DNA of 64,000 nt, from contig NZ_JMEX01000003.1 in the NCBI RefSeq assembly GCF_000760735.1, forward strand, positions 32,302-96,301. The letters run 5' to 3'. The stretch comes from Rhodococcoides fascians A44A (lineage in GTDB: Bacteria > Actinomycetota > Actinomycetes > Mycobacteriales > Mycobacteriaceae). This document shows positions 7,315 to 15,793 of this stretch, piece after piece. Both the position numbers and the translations under genes were made by a program. The notes under the pieces were generated by a model. It searched no databases and was not told the DNA's origin. It worked only from the letters and a program-made list of their open reading frames with translations. Each line of letters opens with the position of its first letter. Position 1 is the first letter of the stretch.

Positions 7315-7812
7315 ATGTCGGAACAACCGCCCGCCCTCGACTCCGTTCAACTCGGCGCGTACTTCTCGCTCATGGAGGTCGCCGGCCTGCTGCGTCACGC
7401 GGTGGAGCAGCAATTGAGGGAGGACGGAGACCTCAGCTACGTGCAATTCCAGTTGCTCGCCCGCCTGGCCCTCGACTCGCCATCGGGCAGCGAACGCATG
7501 ACCGACCTCGCCGACGGCGTCGTCTACAGCCGTAGCGGACTGACCTACCAGGCTGGATTGCTCGAAAAAGCGGGTCTCGTGTCCCGCGGACCGTCGCCCG
7601 ACGACGAACGCAGCGTCACCGTCACGGTCACCGACTCCGGACGGGCGTTGATCGCCAAGGTGATTCCCGGCCACGTCGAGATCGTTCAGCAGCAACTGTT
7701 CTCGTCGCTGTCGCCGTCGGACACCCGGGCTCTCGGCGAACTCCTGTCGCCGGTCCGCGATCACATGCGCACAGCACCCCCACGCTCGGCGGCAGCCCGC
7801 CGGAAGCGCTGA
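7315..7812 (+). CDS. MarR-family regulator
   Basis: A 165-residue MarR protein. The winged-helix core spans residues 38-105 (LSYVQFQLLARLALD, MTDLADGVVYSRSGLTYQAG, GLVSRGPSPDDERSVTVTVTD), with the typical basic D-x-R wing. Long helices at both ends suit dimerisation. Divergent transcription from the quinone-reductase-like gene and three matching palindromes in between make it the probable repressor of that gene and of itself. No cysteine is present, so sensing by cysteine oxidation is not supported; a small ligand is more likely. Confidence 0.88.
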   Translation: MSEQPPALDSVQLGAYFSLMEVAGLLRHAVEQQLREDGDLSYVQFQLLARLALDSPSGSERMTDLADGVVYSRSGLTYQAGLLEKAGLVSRGPSPDDERSVTVTVTDSGRALIAKVIPGHVEIVQQQLFSSLSPSDTRALGELLSPVRDHMRTAPPRSAAARRKR

Positions 7813-7865
7813 GCAGAACCAGCGCGGAACACGTCGGCCGGCGGACGGCGCAGGGTGAGAAAAGC

Positions 7866-7896
7866 GGAACCGCCAGGCATGTCGCCTGGCGGTTCC
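7866..7896 (-). terminator. Intrinsic terminator downstream of tRNA-Cys
   Basis: A perfect 13-bp stem (GGAACCGCCAGGC paired with GCCTGGCGGTTCC) has a 5-nt loop. On the minus strand it is followed by CGCTTTTC, a short U-run. It lies 5 bp beyond the tRNA-Cys 3' end and probably also stops readthrough from the convergent marR gene. Confidence 0.8.
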
Positions 7897-7900
7897 TTCG

Positions 7901-7971
7901 AGCGAGCGACGGGATTCGAACCCGTGTAAACGGCTTTGCAGGCCGGTGCCTAGCCACTCAGCCACACCCGC
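7901..7971 (-). tRNA. tRNA-Cys (anticodon GCA)
   Basis: A minus-strand cloverleaf of 71 nt. The acceptor is GCGGGTG with CGCTCGC, allowing two G-U pairs. The D-arm is GGCTGAGTGGCTAGGC, the anticodon loop CCTGCAAAG reads GCA, and the T-arm is CGGGTTCGAATCCCG. The discriminator is U, as expected for cysteine tRNAs, and CCA is not encoded. A terminator follows directly. Confidence 0.94.
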
Positions 7972-8086
7972 ATCGAGGACAAGAGTGCCCCAGTGAACCC
8001 GATGTGACCATGGTTCTGCTCAGCGTGATTTCAAAGACACGGCAGACGACGGCGCCCAGGCCGGATGCCATGGGAGGATGGACGGC

Positions 8087-8620
8087 ATGTCTGCTTCGTC
8101 GCCGCTTCCACTCGATCCCATTGCAGAGGCCCACCGTCAGTGGACCAAGCATGGATGGGGCGACGTCGCCGACGGGATGGCCGCGGTCACGTCGCTGATG
8201 CGCGCGCAGCAGATCATGCTCGCGCGGGTCGAGGAAGTGCTGAAGCCGACTGGTTTGACGTTCTCGCGCTACGAGTTGTTGACGTTGCTGACCTTCACCA
8301 AGACCGGTGCGATCCCGATGGCAAAAGCAAGTGCGCGCCTGCAGGTCCACCCGACGAGTGTCACCAATGCGGTGGATCGGCTGGAGACCGCCGGGTACGT
8401 GCGCCGGACGCCGCATCCGAGCGACCGACGCACCACCCTCGTCGAAATCACCGACAGCGGCCGCGAACTGGCGGTCGATGCCACCGAGAAGCTCAATGCG
8501 CAAGTGTTCGGCAAGCCCGGTCTGGCGAAGGACCGGTTGACGTCGCTGGTGCGAATCCTGGCCGAACTGAGGCGCACCGCTGGCGATTTCGAGGACGACG
8601 GGGCCACTGCGGCCTGGTGA
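8087..8620 (+). CDS. MarR-family regulator
   Basis: A 177-residue MarR-type regulator. The DNA-binding core at about residues 55-125 contains LTFSRYELLTLLTFTKTG, KASARLQVHPTSVTNAVDRLE and VRRTPHPSDRRTTLVEIT with the D-R-R wing. GGGAGG at 8072-8077 directly abuts an in-frame ATG at 8078, so it can only serve ATG 8087, which lies 9 bases further on; that decides the start. No divergent partner is near: upstream is tRNA-Cys and downstream an actin-fold gene on the same strand 77 bp away. Target and ligand cannot be inferred. Confidence 0.85.
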   Translation: MSASSPLPLDPIAEAHRQWTKHGWGDVADGMAAVTSLMRAQQIMLARVEEVLKPTGLTFSRYELLTLLTFTKTGAIPMAKASARLQVHPTSVTNAVDRLETAGYVRRTPHPSDRRTTLVEITDSGRELAVDATEKLNAQVFGKPGLAKDRLTSLVRILAELRRTAGDFEDDGATAAW

Positions 8621-8697
8621 ATCGCGCTCGCTCACCCGTTTCATGATCAAATGGTCACCGGGTGTGGCGGGGGCCGCTCCCAGGTTGGAGCAAAGCA

Positions 8698-9549
8698 GTG
8701 TTGGTTGTGGGTGTAGGCGCGGGCGCACACGGTGCGCGCGCGATCCTGACGTATCTCGACAGTCCTCATCGCGCGCCGGTGGCGTCGCGTACCGTGCGTC
8801 GCCGACGAGGTCAGTCGTTGGTGTCCACGATCTCCGACGGGGTGTCCGCCCTGCATGCCATCGCCGCCAAACTGTCTCTACCGGTGCAGTATTCGGCCAT
8901 CGCGTACCGGCTGGCCGAGGAAGCCGACGCCATCAGCGCTCACCGTGATCCGCGCTACGCCCAACTCGTGCACGAAACCGCGGCGCAGCTGCGTTACCTT
9001 CGGTTCACCGGAACCGTTCCCGCGCACGGATCGACGGTGCTGTGCGATCTGGGGAGCACCGGTATGACGGTGTCCGTGCTGGATCTGGCCGCGGGCAGAA
9101 CCGTCGCCGCCCGTCGAACAGAGACGTTCTGCGGTGACGACCTGGACCACCTCGTTCGCCGACATCTCGCCGACCACGGAGTCCGGACGGACATCGACTC
9201 GTCCCGCGCACTCAAGGAGCGGCTCAGTGACGGCGGAGTGGTGAGCGCACACGATCCCGACGGCGCTGGCCACCACGTGCTGACGCGCCGCGACTTCGAC
9301 AACATCATCGCCGGTCCGGTGCGCTACGCGACGATGGTGGTGGAACAGACGATCGAACTGTCCGGCACCAAACCTGCGTCCATCGTCCTGCTCGGTGGGG
9401 GCGCCAACGTCACCTCGATCGGCGCGGCCTTCGAGAAACGCCTGCGCCTGCGGACGGTGGTGCCGCAGCGCCCCGAGCTCGTGTCGGCCCGGGGCGCCGC
9501 GTTGCTGTCCACGATCAGTGGTGCAACCGATCAGCAGTTCAGCGATTGA
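8698..9549 (+). CDS. Actin/Hsp70-superfamily ATPase-like protein
   Basis: A 283-residue protein read from GTG 8698, with GGAG 7 bases upstream. The block [17 protein letters not shown] near residue 113 resembles the phosphate-2 loop (D-x-G-x-T/S) of the Hsp70/actin fold. [21 protein letters not shown] near residue 235 resembles the adenosine loop. EELxxxV-like substrate-binding sequences are absent and the protein ends soon after the ATPase portion, so this is not a DnaK chaperone. The N-terminal phosphate-1 loop is degenerate ([15 protein letters not shown] lacks the leading Asp). The protein may bind but not hydrolyse ATP. It overlaps the convergent enoyl-CoA hydratase gene by 11 bp. Confidence 0.7.
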   Translation: MLVVGVGAGAHGARAILTYLDSPHRAPVASRTVRRRRGQSLVSTISDGVSALHAIAAKLSLPVQYSAIAYRLAEEADAISAHRDPRYAQLVHETAAQLRYLRFTGTVPAHGSTVLCDLGSTGMTVSVLDLAAGRTVAARRTETFCGDDLDHLVRRHLADHGVRTDIDSSRALKERLSDGGVVSAHDPDGAGHHVLTRRDFDNIIAGPVRYATMVVEQTIELSGTKPASIVLLGGGANVTSIGAAFEKRLRLRTVVPQRPELVSARGAALLSTISGATDQQFSD

Positions 9550-10315
9550 CGAACTTGGCCTGACGCTTCTCCACGAACGCGGCCATGCCTTCCTTCTGAT
9601 CTTCGGTCGCGAACGTCGAATGGAACAGGCGACGCTCGAACCTGACTCCCTCGGCGAGCGACGACTCGAACGACCGGTTCACGGCGTCCTTCGCCATCAT
9701 CGCAACAGGAAGCGACATCTCCGCGATCGTGGTCGCCGTGGCGATGGCGTCGTCGAGCAGGTCGGCTACCGGGACGACACGAGAGACGAGGCCGGCTCGC
9801 TCGGCCTCCTCGACCTTCATGTTCCGCCCGGTCAGCACCATCTCCATCGCTTTGGCCTTGCCGACCGCACGAGTCAGACGCTGCGAACCACCGATTCCGG
9901 GAATGACGCCGAGCTTGATCTCGGGCTGGCCGAACACCGCGGTGTCCGACGCGATCAGGACGTCACACATCATCGCGAGTTCGCACCCACCGCCGAGTGC
10001 ATAACCGGACACCGCCGCCACGATCGGCGTCCTGGCCGCGGCGAGACGATCCCACGCCGTGAAGAAGTCGTCGAGGTAGACATCCATGTAGGACTTGGGC
10101 TGCATCTCCTTGATGTCCGCCCCGGCAGCGAAGGCCTTCTCCGAACCGGTGACGAGGATGGCGCCGATGTTCTCGTCACGATCGAGTTCCTCGACGACCG
10201 AGACGACCTCGTGCATCAGCTGAGAATTGAGCGCGTTCAGTGCTTTCGGTCGATTCAGGGTGATGATGCCGACGCGCCCACGACGCTCGAGCAGAATGGT
10301 CTCGAAATCCGTCAC
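9539..10315 (-). CDS. Enoyl-CoA hydratase
   Basis: A 258-residue crotonase-fold hydratase. The oxyanion-hole sequence [11 protein letters not shown] is present, and the two catalytic glutamates of true hydratases are both kept: E112 in [11 protein letters not shown] and E132 in FGQPEIKLG. As the last gene of the valine operon it most likely hydrates methacrylyl-CoA to 3-hydroxyisobutyryl-CoA, between the acyl-CoA dehydrogenase and hydrolase steps; short-chain crotonyl-CoA is also probable. The start overlaps the mmsB stop by 4 bp (ATGA), indicating translational coupling. Confidence 0.92.
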   Translation of the reverse strand: MTDFETILLERRGRVGIITLNRPKALNALNSQLMHEVVSVVEELDRDENIGAILVTGSEKAFAAGADIKEMQPKSYMDVYLDDFFTAWDRLAAARTPIVAAVSGYALGGGCELAMMCDVLIASDTAVFGQPEIKLGVIPGIGGSQRLTRAVGKAKAMEMVLTGRNMKVEEAERAGLVSRVVPVADLLDDAIATATTIAEMSLPVAMMAKDAVNRSFESSLAEGVRFERRLFHSTFATEDQKEGMAAFVEKRQAKFVNR

Positions 10316-11220
10316 TGTGCTGCTCCTGTCGAACGCTCACGAATGTCGTTGATGATGCCGGAGAAGTCGACATCGGTACCGCCGCCGGACGTCTCCTTGA
10401 ACTTCGCGTAGATCTCGGCGGCCTGCAACCCCAGAACTCCCTCGACACCATTGTCGCGCAACGCATTGGCGGCGAGACCGAGGTCCTTGTCCATCAGAGC
10501 AGCGGCGAAGCCCGGCTTGTAGTCGTTGTTCGCCGGCGACGTGGGGACCGGGCCCGGAACCGGGCAGTTGGTGGTGAGCGCCCAGCACTGACCGGACGCC
10601 GTCGACGCAACGTCGAACAGAGCCTGATTGCTGAGTCCGAGCTTCTCCCCCAGCACGAACGCCTCGCTGATCGCGATCATGGACACGCCGAGGATCATGT
10701 TGTTGCAGATCTTGGCGGCCTGACCGTTACCGGCCTGCCCGCAGTGCACGACCTTGCGGCCCATCACATCGAGAACCGCTGCTGCCGAGGCGAAGTCCTC
10801 CTCCGAGCCACCGACCATGAACGTCAACGTCCCCGCAGCCGCCCCGCCGACTCCGCCGGACACCGGCGCGTCGAGACCGCGGTGGCCCGCGTCGTCGATC
10901 AGCCTGTGCGCGGCGTGGGCGTCGGCGACATCGATCGTGGAACTGTCGATGAACAACGTGCCCGGCGCCGCCGCCGGCAGCAGATCCTTGTACAGATCGA
11001 GGACAAGCCTTCCGTTCGGAAGCATCGTCACAACGATGCCCGCGTCCTTCACTGCCGCCACCGCAGAGTCGACGACGGTCACCCCGTCGGACTCGGCCTG
11101 CGCCAATGCCGCCGGGACCAGATCGAAGCCCTGCACCGTGTACCCGGCCTTGACCAGATTGGCCGCCATCGGGCCGCCCATGTGGCCGAGACCGATGAAG
11201 CCGATCGTCTTCTCACTCAT
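10312..11220 (-). CDS. mmsB: 3-hydroxyisobutyrate dehydrogenase
   Basis: A 302-residue beta-hydroxyacid dehydrogenase that oxidises 3-hydroxyisobutyrate to methylmalonate semialdehyde with NAD. The Rossmann N-terminus [20 protein letters not shown] is followed by the substrate motif [16 protein letters not shown] and the catalytic-lysine segment [12 protein letters not shown]. The C-terminal helical domain is complete. ATG 11220 gives the canonical [12 protein letters not shown] start, and its ATGA overlap with the hydrolase stop points to coupling. In the pathway it feeds MmsA, encoded at the head of the same operon. Confidence 0.93.
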   Translation of the reverse strand: MSEKTIGFIGLGHMGGPMAANLVKAGYTVQGFDLVPAALAQAESDGVTVVDSAVAAVKDAGIVVTMLPNGRLVLDLYKDLLPAAAPGTLFIDSSTIDVADAHAAHRLIDDAGHRGLDAPVSGGVGGAAAGTLTFMVGGSEEDFASAAAVLDVMGRKVVHCGQAGNGQAAKICNNMILGVSMIAISEAFVLGEKLGLSNQALFDVASTASGQCWALTTNCPVPGPVPTSPANNDYKPGFAAALMDKDLGLAANALRDNGVEGVLGLQAAEIYAKFKETSGGGTDVDFSGIINDIRERSTGAAQ

Positions 11221-12314
11221 GTGTTCTTCTCCAGTCCCATCGGTCGTTTCTGCAGGCTCCACTCCAGCCCCAGTTCCCTGTCACCCAACGATGCGAAGTA
11301 CCGATCGACGTCGGCGTCGGTCACGTCGGCGAGCGTCGCCGGCGACCACTTCGGGTTTCTGTCCTTCTCCACGACCTGCGCGCGGATGCCCTCGACGAGA
11401 TCGTGTGATTCGAGGCTCGCGAGCGAGACTCGATACTCCTCGTTCAACACCTCCTCGAGCGACGACGCCGTAGCCGCGTGCCGCAGCGAGCGCAAGGTCA
11501 CCTTCAGCGAGACAGGCGATTTCGATTCGATGTCGCCCGCAGCTTTCTCGGCGTCGGGTATCCCGCTGCCGCGCAGTCCGTCCACGATGGCCTGGACACT
11601 GTCTCCTGCGTAGTACCTGTCGATCCACTCACGCGATGCATCGAGCGTCGACGCAGGTGCTTCTTCGGTGAACTCGTCGAGAGCGTCGGACAATTCACCG
11701 GATTCCAGGGCGACGTAGAATTTCTCCAGATTCTCCGACGGCATGTAGTGGTCCGCAAATCCTGCTGCGATCGCGTCGCCTGCGTCCATGCGCGCCGTCG
11801 TCAGGCCCAGGTGGGTGCCGAGTTCTCCCGGCGTCCGCGCGAGAAGGTACGTGCCGCCGACGTCGGGGATGAATCCGATCCCGACTTCCGGCATCGCGAT
11901 CTTCGATCGCTCGGTGACGATTCGGACGTTCCCGTGAGCGGACAACCCGACGCCGCCGCCCATGACCACACCGTCCATGATGGCGACGTACGGCTTCGGG
12001 AATCGGGCGATCGCCGCGTTGAGAATGTATTCGTCGCGCCAGAAGTCCTTCGAACCGCTGCCGCCGTCCTTGGCGTCGTGGTAGATCGAGACGATGTCGC
12101 CGCCCGCGCACAGACCACGTTCGCCTGCGCCGACGAGCAGCACCAGATCGATAGCGTCGTCGGCCGCCCACTGGTCGAGCTTCGGCGCAATCTGCTGCAC
12201 CATCGCGTGATTGAGCGCGTTGATCGCCTTGGGGCGGTTCAGCGTGATCCGGCCGACTCCGCCGGCGACGTCGAACAGCACTTCTGCTTCGGATTCGGTA
12301 ACTGCCTCGGTCAT
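11217..12314 (-). CDS. 3-hydroxyisobutyryl-CoA hydrolase
   Basis: A 365-residue member of the HIBCH branch of the crotonase superfamily, about 100 residues longer than hydratases, as usual for this branch. Key blocks are [38 protein letters not shown] and [20 protein letters not shown]. The reaction is hydrolysis of 3-hydroxyisobutyryl-CoA to the free acid, which prevents accumulation of reactive methacrylyl-CoA. It is coupled by ATGA overlaps to both the acyl-CoA dehydrogenase upstream and mmsB downstream. Confidence 0.92.
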   Translation of the reverse strand: MTEAVTESEAEVLFDVAGGVGRITLNRPKAINALNHAMVQQIAPKLDQWAADDAIDLVLLVGAGERGLCAGGDIVSIYHDAKDGGSGSKDFWRDEYILNAAIARFPKPYVAIMDGVVMGGGVGLSAHGNVRIVTERSKIAMPEVGIGFIPDVGGTYLLARTPGELGTHLGLTTARMDAGDAIAAGFADHYMPSENLEKFYVALESGELSDALDEFTEEAPASTLDASREWIDRYYAGDSVQAIVDGLRGSGIPDAEKAAGDIESKSPVSLKVTLRSLRHAATASSLEEVLNEEYRVSLASLESHDLVEGIRAQVVEKDRNPKWSPATLADVTDADVDRYFASLGDRELGLEWSLQKRPMGLEKNT

Positions 12315-13450
12315 GCTGCTCCCACTATCGAGCGAGCCACCACGACTCGCATGATCTCGTTGGTTCCCTCGAGGATCTGGTGCACACGAAGATCGCGGAC
12401 GATCTTCTCCACACCGTATTCCGCGAGGTAACCGTATCCACCGAGCAACTGCAGCGCAGCGTTGGCGACCTCGAAACCCGTGTCCGTGGCGAATCTCTTT
12501 GCCATCGCACACAGTTCGACCTTGTCCGCCTCGTCGTTCTGCAGTGCGTCGGCGGCGCGCCAGAGCATGGTGCGTGCAGCTTCCAGTTCGGTCTTCATGT
12601 CCGCCAGCCGGAACTGCAGAGCCTGCGAGTCCAGCAGCCGGGCACCGAACGCCTTGCGTTCGAGGAGATAGGCAACGGCCTTGTCCAGTGCGCTCTGCGC
12701 CCCGCCGATGGAGCAGGCTGCAATGTTGAGCCGGCCACCGTTGAGTCCGTTCATCGCGATGCGGAAACCGTCGCCCTCGTTACCGAGGACGTTGGCGGCC
12801 GGGACGCGAACGTCCTCGAAGATGACCTGGCGTGTGGGCTGGGCGTTCCACCCCATCTTCTTCTCGTTCGCCCCGAAGGACAGGCCGGGCGAATCCTTGG
12901 GCACGATGATCGCGGAAATTCCCTTGGGACCCGCAGTGCCCGTTCGGACCATCACGACGTACACGTCCGACGTACCTGCACCGGAGATGAACTGCTTGAC
13001 GCCGTTCAGCACATAGTCGTCACCGTCGCGAACAGCCTTGGTACTCAAGGCCGCCGCGTCGGACCCCGCACCGGGCTCGGTGAGGCAGTAGCTGCCCAGC
13101 TGGTCCATCGAGCACAATCCCGGCACCCACTGGCGACGCTGTTCGTCGTTGCCGTAGGTGTCGATCATCCACGTCACCATGTTGTGGATGGAGATGTAGG
13201 CCGCGATCGACGGATCACCCGTCGCGAGCTGCTCGAAGATGCGGACCGAATCCAGCCGCGTCAAGCCGGACCCACCGACGTCCTCACCGATGTAGATACC
13301 GCCCATTCCCAGACCGGCCGCCTTGCGCAACACGTCCACCGGGAAGTGCTTGTTCTGGTCCCATTCGACTGCATCGGGAGCGAGGAACTCGTCGGCGAAA
13401 TCCCGTGCGGTTTCGTTGATCGCCTTTTCGTCTTCGGTCAGTGTGAACAT
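12311..13450 (-). CDS. Isobutyryl-CoA dehydrogenase (FadE9-like)
   Basis: A 379-residue acyl-CoA dehydrogenase. FAD/substrate blocks include [15 protein letters not shown] and [18 protein letters not shown]. The catalytic base is the Glu of [12 protein letters not shown], near residue 361, the position used by short-chain dehydrogenases. C-terminal helices hold [21 protein letters not shown]. In Mycobacterium tuberculosis the homologous fadE9 sits between mmsA and mmsB, and the same order (with the hydrolase inserted) is seen here, supporting oxidation of isobutyryl-CoA to methacrylyl-CoA. It starts 3 bp after the mmsA stop. Confidence 0.9.
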   Translation of the reverse strand: MFTLTEDEKAINETARDFADEFLAPDAVEWDQNKHFPVDVLRKAAGLGMGGIYIGEDVGGSGLTRLDSVRIFEQLATGDPSIAAYISIHNMVTWMIDTYGNDEQRRQWVPGLCSMDQLGSYCLTEPGAGSDAAALSTKAVRDGDDYVLNGVKQFISGAGTSDVYVVMVRTGTAGPKGISAIIVPKDSPGLSFGANEKKMGWNAQPTRQVIFEDVRVPAANVLGNEGDGFRIAMNGLNGGRLNIAACSIGGAQSALDKAVAYLLERKAFGARLLDSQALQFRLADMKTELEAARTMLWRAADALQNDEADKVELCAMAKRFATDTGFEVANAALQLLGGYGYLAEYGVEKIVRDLRVHQILEGTNEIMRVVVARSIVGAA

Positions 13451-13453
13451 GCG

Positions 13454-14959
13454 TCAGTCCATGTTGGGGATGACGAAGTGATTGGCAGCTTGCTCCTTGG
13501 TGCCCGACGGCCACCGCTGCGTGACGGTCTTGGTCTTGGTGTAGAAGCGCACCGAGTCCGGTCCGTGCTGGTTGAGATCGCCGAAGCCGGACCGCTTCCA
13601 GCCGCCGAACGTGTGGTACGCGATCGGCACCGGAATCGGGACGTTGACGCCGACCATGCCGACCTGCACGCGCGAGCAGAAGTCGCGAGCAGTGTCGCCG
13701 TCACGGGTGAAGATGGACACGCCGTTGCCGTATTCGTGCTCGGTCGGCAGACGCAGTGCGTCCTCGTAGTCCTCGGCGCGCACCACGATGAGGACCGGTC
13801 CGAAGATCTCTTCCTTGTAGATGCGCATGTCCGTGGTGACCTTGTCGAACAACGTTGCACCCGCGAAGAATCCGTTCTCGTGGCCCTCGAGCACGAAGTC
13901 CCGGCCGTCGACGACGAGCTCGGCTCCTTCGTCGATCCCGATCTGGGTGTAGTCGTAGACCCGCTTCAGCGCGTCGCTTCCCACGAGCGGCCCGAAGTCC
14001 GCGTTCTCGTCGTCGGAGCGGCCGATCTTCAGCGTCGCGACGCGTTCCTTCAGCTTGGCGACGAGTGCATCGGCAGTCTCCTCACCGACAGGAACGGCAA
14101 CCGAGATGGCCATGCAGCGCTCGCCCGCTGAGCCGTAGGCAGCACCGAGGAGGGCGTCGGCGACCTGATCGAGATCGGCGTCGGGCATGACGAGAGCATG
14201 GTTCTTGGCGCCACCGAAGCACTGTGCGCGTTTGCCGTTCCTGGCGGCTTCCTCGTAGATGTACTGCGCGATCGGAGTCGACCCGACGAAGCCGATGGCC
14301 TTGACGCGATCGTCGTTCAGCAGCACGTCGACGGCGTTCTTGCCGCCGTTGACGACGTTGAAGATGCCCGGCGGCAAACCGGCTTCGAGGAACAGCTCGG
14401 CCAGCTTGAGCGGTACCGACGGGTCACGCTCGGACGGTTTGAGGATGAACGCGTTGCCGCACGCAATGGCCGGGCCTGCCTTCCACAGCGGGATCATCGC
14501 CGGGAAGTTGAACGGGGTGATACCCGCGACGACGCCGAGGGGCTGACGCATCGAGTAGACGTCGATTCCGCCGCCCGCGCCTTCGGTGTACTCACCCTTG
14601 AGCAGGTGCGGGATACCGACGGCGAACTCGACGACCTCGAGGCCGCGCTGGATGTCGCCCTTGGCGTCGGCGATGGTCTTGCCGTGCTCGCTCGACAGCA
14701 AGCGAGCGAGCTCGTCCATGTCGCGGTTGATCAGCTGCAGGAACTTCATCAGCACGCGGGCGCGGCGCTGCGGGTTCCACGTCGCCCACTCGCGCTGCGC
14801 CTGCTCGGCGTCGGCGATGGCCGCCTCGACCTCGGCGTCACTGGCCAGCGGAACGAGCGCCTGAACCTCGCCGGTATTGGGGTCGAACACGTCGCCGAAA
14901 TTCCCCGACTCTCCGGGAACGTGCTTGCCGCCGATGAAATGCGTGAGTTCGCGAGCCAT
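13454..14959 (-). CDS. mmsA: Methylmalonate-semialdehyde dehydrogenase (CoA-acylating)
   Basis: A 501-residue aldehyde dehydrogenase-superfamily enzyme, the normal family length. Typical blocks are VVAGITPFNFPAMIPLWK, AIGFVGSTPIAQYIYEEA and the catalytic cysteine in GSAGERCMAISVAV, plus a KTVTQRW C-terminal signature. It converts methylmalonate semialdehyde, CoA and NAD to propionyl-CoA, CO2 and NADH, the last step of valine degradation. It is the first gene of a five-gene operon. A TGGACA-N16-TATAGG promoter is 40-70 bp upstream, and AGGACGG precedes the ATG. Confidence 0.95.
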   Translation of the reverse strand: MARELTHFIGGKHVPGESGNFGDVFDPNTGEVQALVPLASDAEVEAAIADAEQAQREWATWNPQRRARVLMKFLQLINRDMDELARLLSSEHGKTIADAKGDIQRGLEVVEFAVGIPHLLKGEYTEGAGGGIDVYSMRQPLGVVAGITPFNFPAMIPLWKAGPAIACGNAFILKPSERDPSVPLKLAELFLEAGLPPGIFNVVNGGKNAVDVLLNDDRVKAIGFVGSTPIAQYIYEEAARNGKRAQCFGGAKNHALVMPDADLDQVADALLGAAYGSAGERCMAISVAVPVGEETADALVAKLKERVATLKIGRSDDENADFGPLVGSDALKRVYDYTQIGIDEGAELVVDGRDFVLEGHENGFFAGATLFDKVTTDMRIYKEEIFGPVLIVVRAEDYEDALRLPTEHEYGNGVSIFTRDGDTARDFCSRVQVGMVGVNVPIPVPIAYHTFGGWKRSGFGDLNQHGPDSVRFYTKTKTVTQRWPSGTKEQAANHFVIPNMD

Positions 14960-14999
14960 GGAATCCGTCCTAACAGGTACGAGAATGAAGTGTGCTCAT

Positions 15000-15027
15000 C
15001 CTATAGTCGGACTTCCATGTATGTCCA
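15000..15027 (-). promoter_or_regulatory. Predicted promoter of the valine-degradation operon
   Basis: Read on the minus strand, TGGACA (15027-15022) is followed after 16 bp by TATAGG (15005-15000), close to housekeeping sigma-factor consensus. Transcription would start about 35 nt before the mmsA ATG. The -35 region also carries GGAC-N10-GTCC symmetry that could hold a regulator. Confidence 0.5.
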
Positions 15028-15040
15028 GCACGTGAGCGGG

Positions 15041-15793
15041 TCAGAGCCGGTCGTACAACGCCCGCAGCTCGGCAACAGCCCGGCTGACCTCGGCCTCGTT
15101 GGACCCGTCGGCTCGGAAGACCTTGCGCAGGATCAGCGGGTCCAGGTCGTCCATCGCCGGCGCCGACGTCGGTTTCGGAAGAGCCGGCAGTCTGGCGTCG
15201 TCCCCGAACCAGTCGCCGGAATCGAGTTCGTCGTCGCCGTCACCGACGCCCTCGATCAGCTGATCCAAATCGACGCCGCGGAGCGTCAGAATTGTCGCGG
15301 CGGACGCATCGACGTGTTCGGCGGCGATGTACATCAACGCAGCCGCATGCTTGCACGGCCAACCGTCGTCGGGGCAGGTGCAGTCGAAGTCCAGCTGACC
15401 GCGGTCGTGTGGAAGAAGAATCGACGCCAGTGCCTGTGGGATCGAGTTGGACGCCAGTTCGGCCAACATTCCTGGGTTGGATGCGACGCGGCTCATCAGC
15501 GCCGAGATCTGACCGTCGGTCAGCGGATCGACGGTGATCGACGCCGAGAACGGTTCCAGCTGGCTGCCCTGAACCTCGCCGTAGATCTGGCCGCGTTCGA
15601 CACCGAGATTGAGCACCTGGCCCTGTCGCGCGTACGTCCGGCCACGGGCGATTCTGCCCGGATCGGCCAGGTCCTCCATGGCGGTGACGAAGTGCCTCCC
15701 CCACCAGGTCTGGCCGAATGCACCGCGCTTGTTGCGGGACTCGATGCCGCCCTTGGCTTTCCGACGCTTGCCGTACTGACTGAAGTCGACCAT
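15041..15793 (-). CDS. SWIM zinc-finger protein
   Basis: A 250-residue protein whose central block CTCPDDGWPCKHAAAL (near residue 140) is a complete SWIM-type C-x-C-x(n)-C-x-H zinc finger. The N-terminus (QYGKRRKAKGGIESRNKRGAFGQTWW) is basic, followed by a region found in the mycobacterial partner of HelZ-like helicases. SWIM modules bind DNA or proteins. Its ATG shares a base with the helicase TGA (TGATG), so the two are translationally coupled and probably act together. A GTG codon directly before the ATG is a possible alternative start. Confidence 0.88.
   Translation of the reverse strand: MVDFSQYGKRRKAKGGIESRNKRGAFGQTWWGRHFVTAMEDLADPGRIARGRTYARQGQVLNLGVERGQIYGEVQGSQLEPFSASITVDPLTDGQISALMSRVASNPGMLAELASNSIPQALASILLPHDRGQLDFDCTCPDDGWPCKHAAALMYIAAEHVDASAATILTLRGVDLDQLIEGVGDGDDELDSGDWFGDDARLPALPKPTSAPAMDDLDPLILRKVFRADGSNEAEVSRAVAELRALYDRL

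Noticed and set aside
12380..14131. 583-codon rightward open frame
   Set aside because: It lies entirely antisense to the acyl-CoA dehydrogenase and mmsA genes and has the Arg/Asp/Val-rich composition of a high-GC shadow frame.
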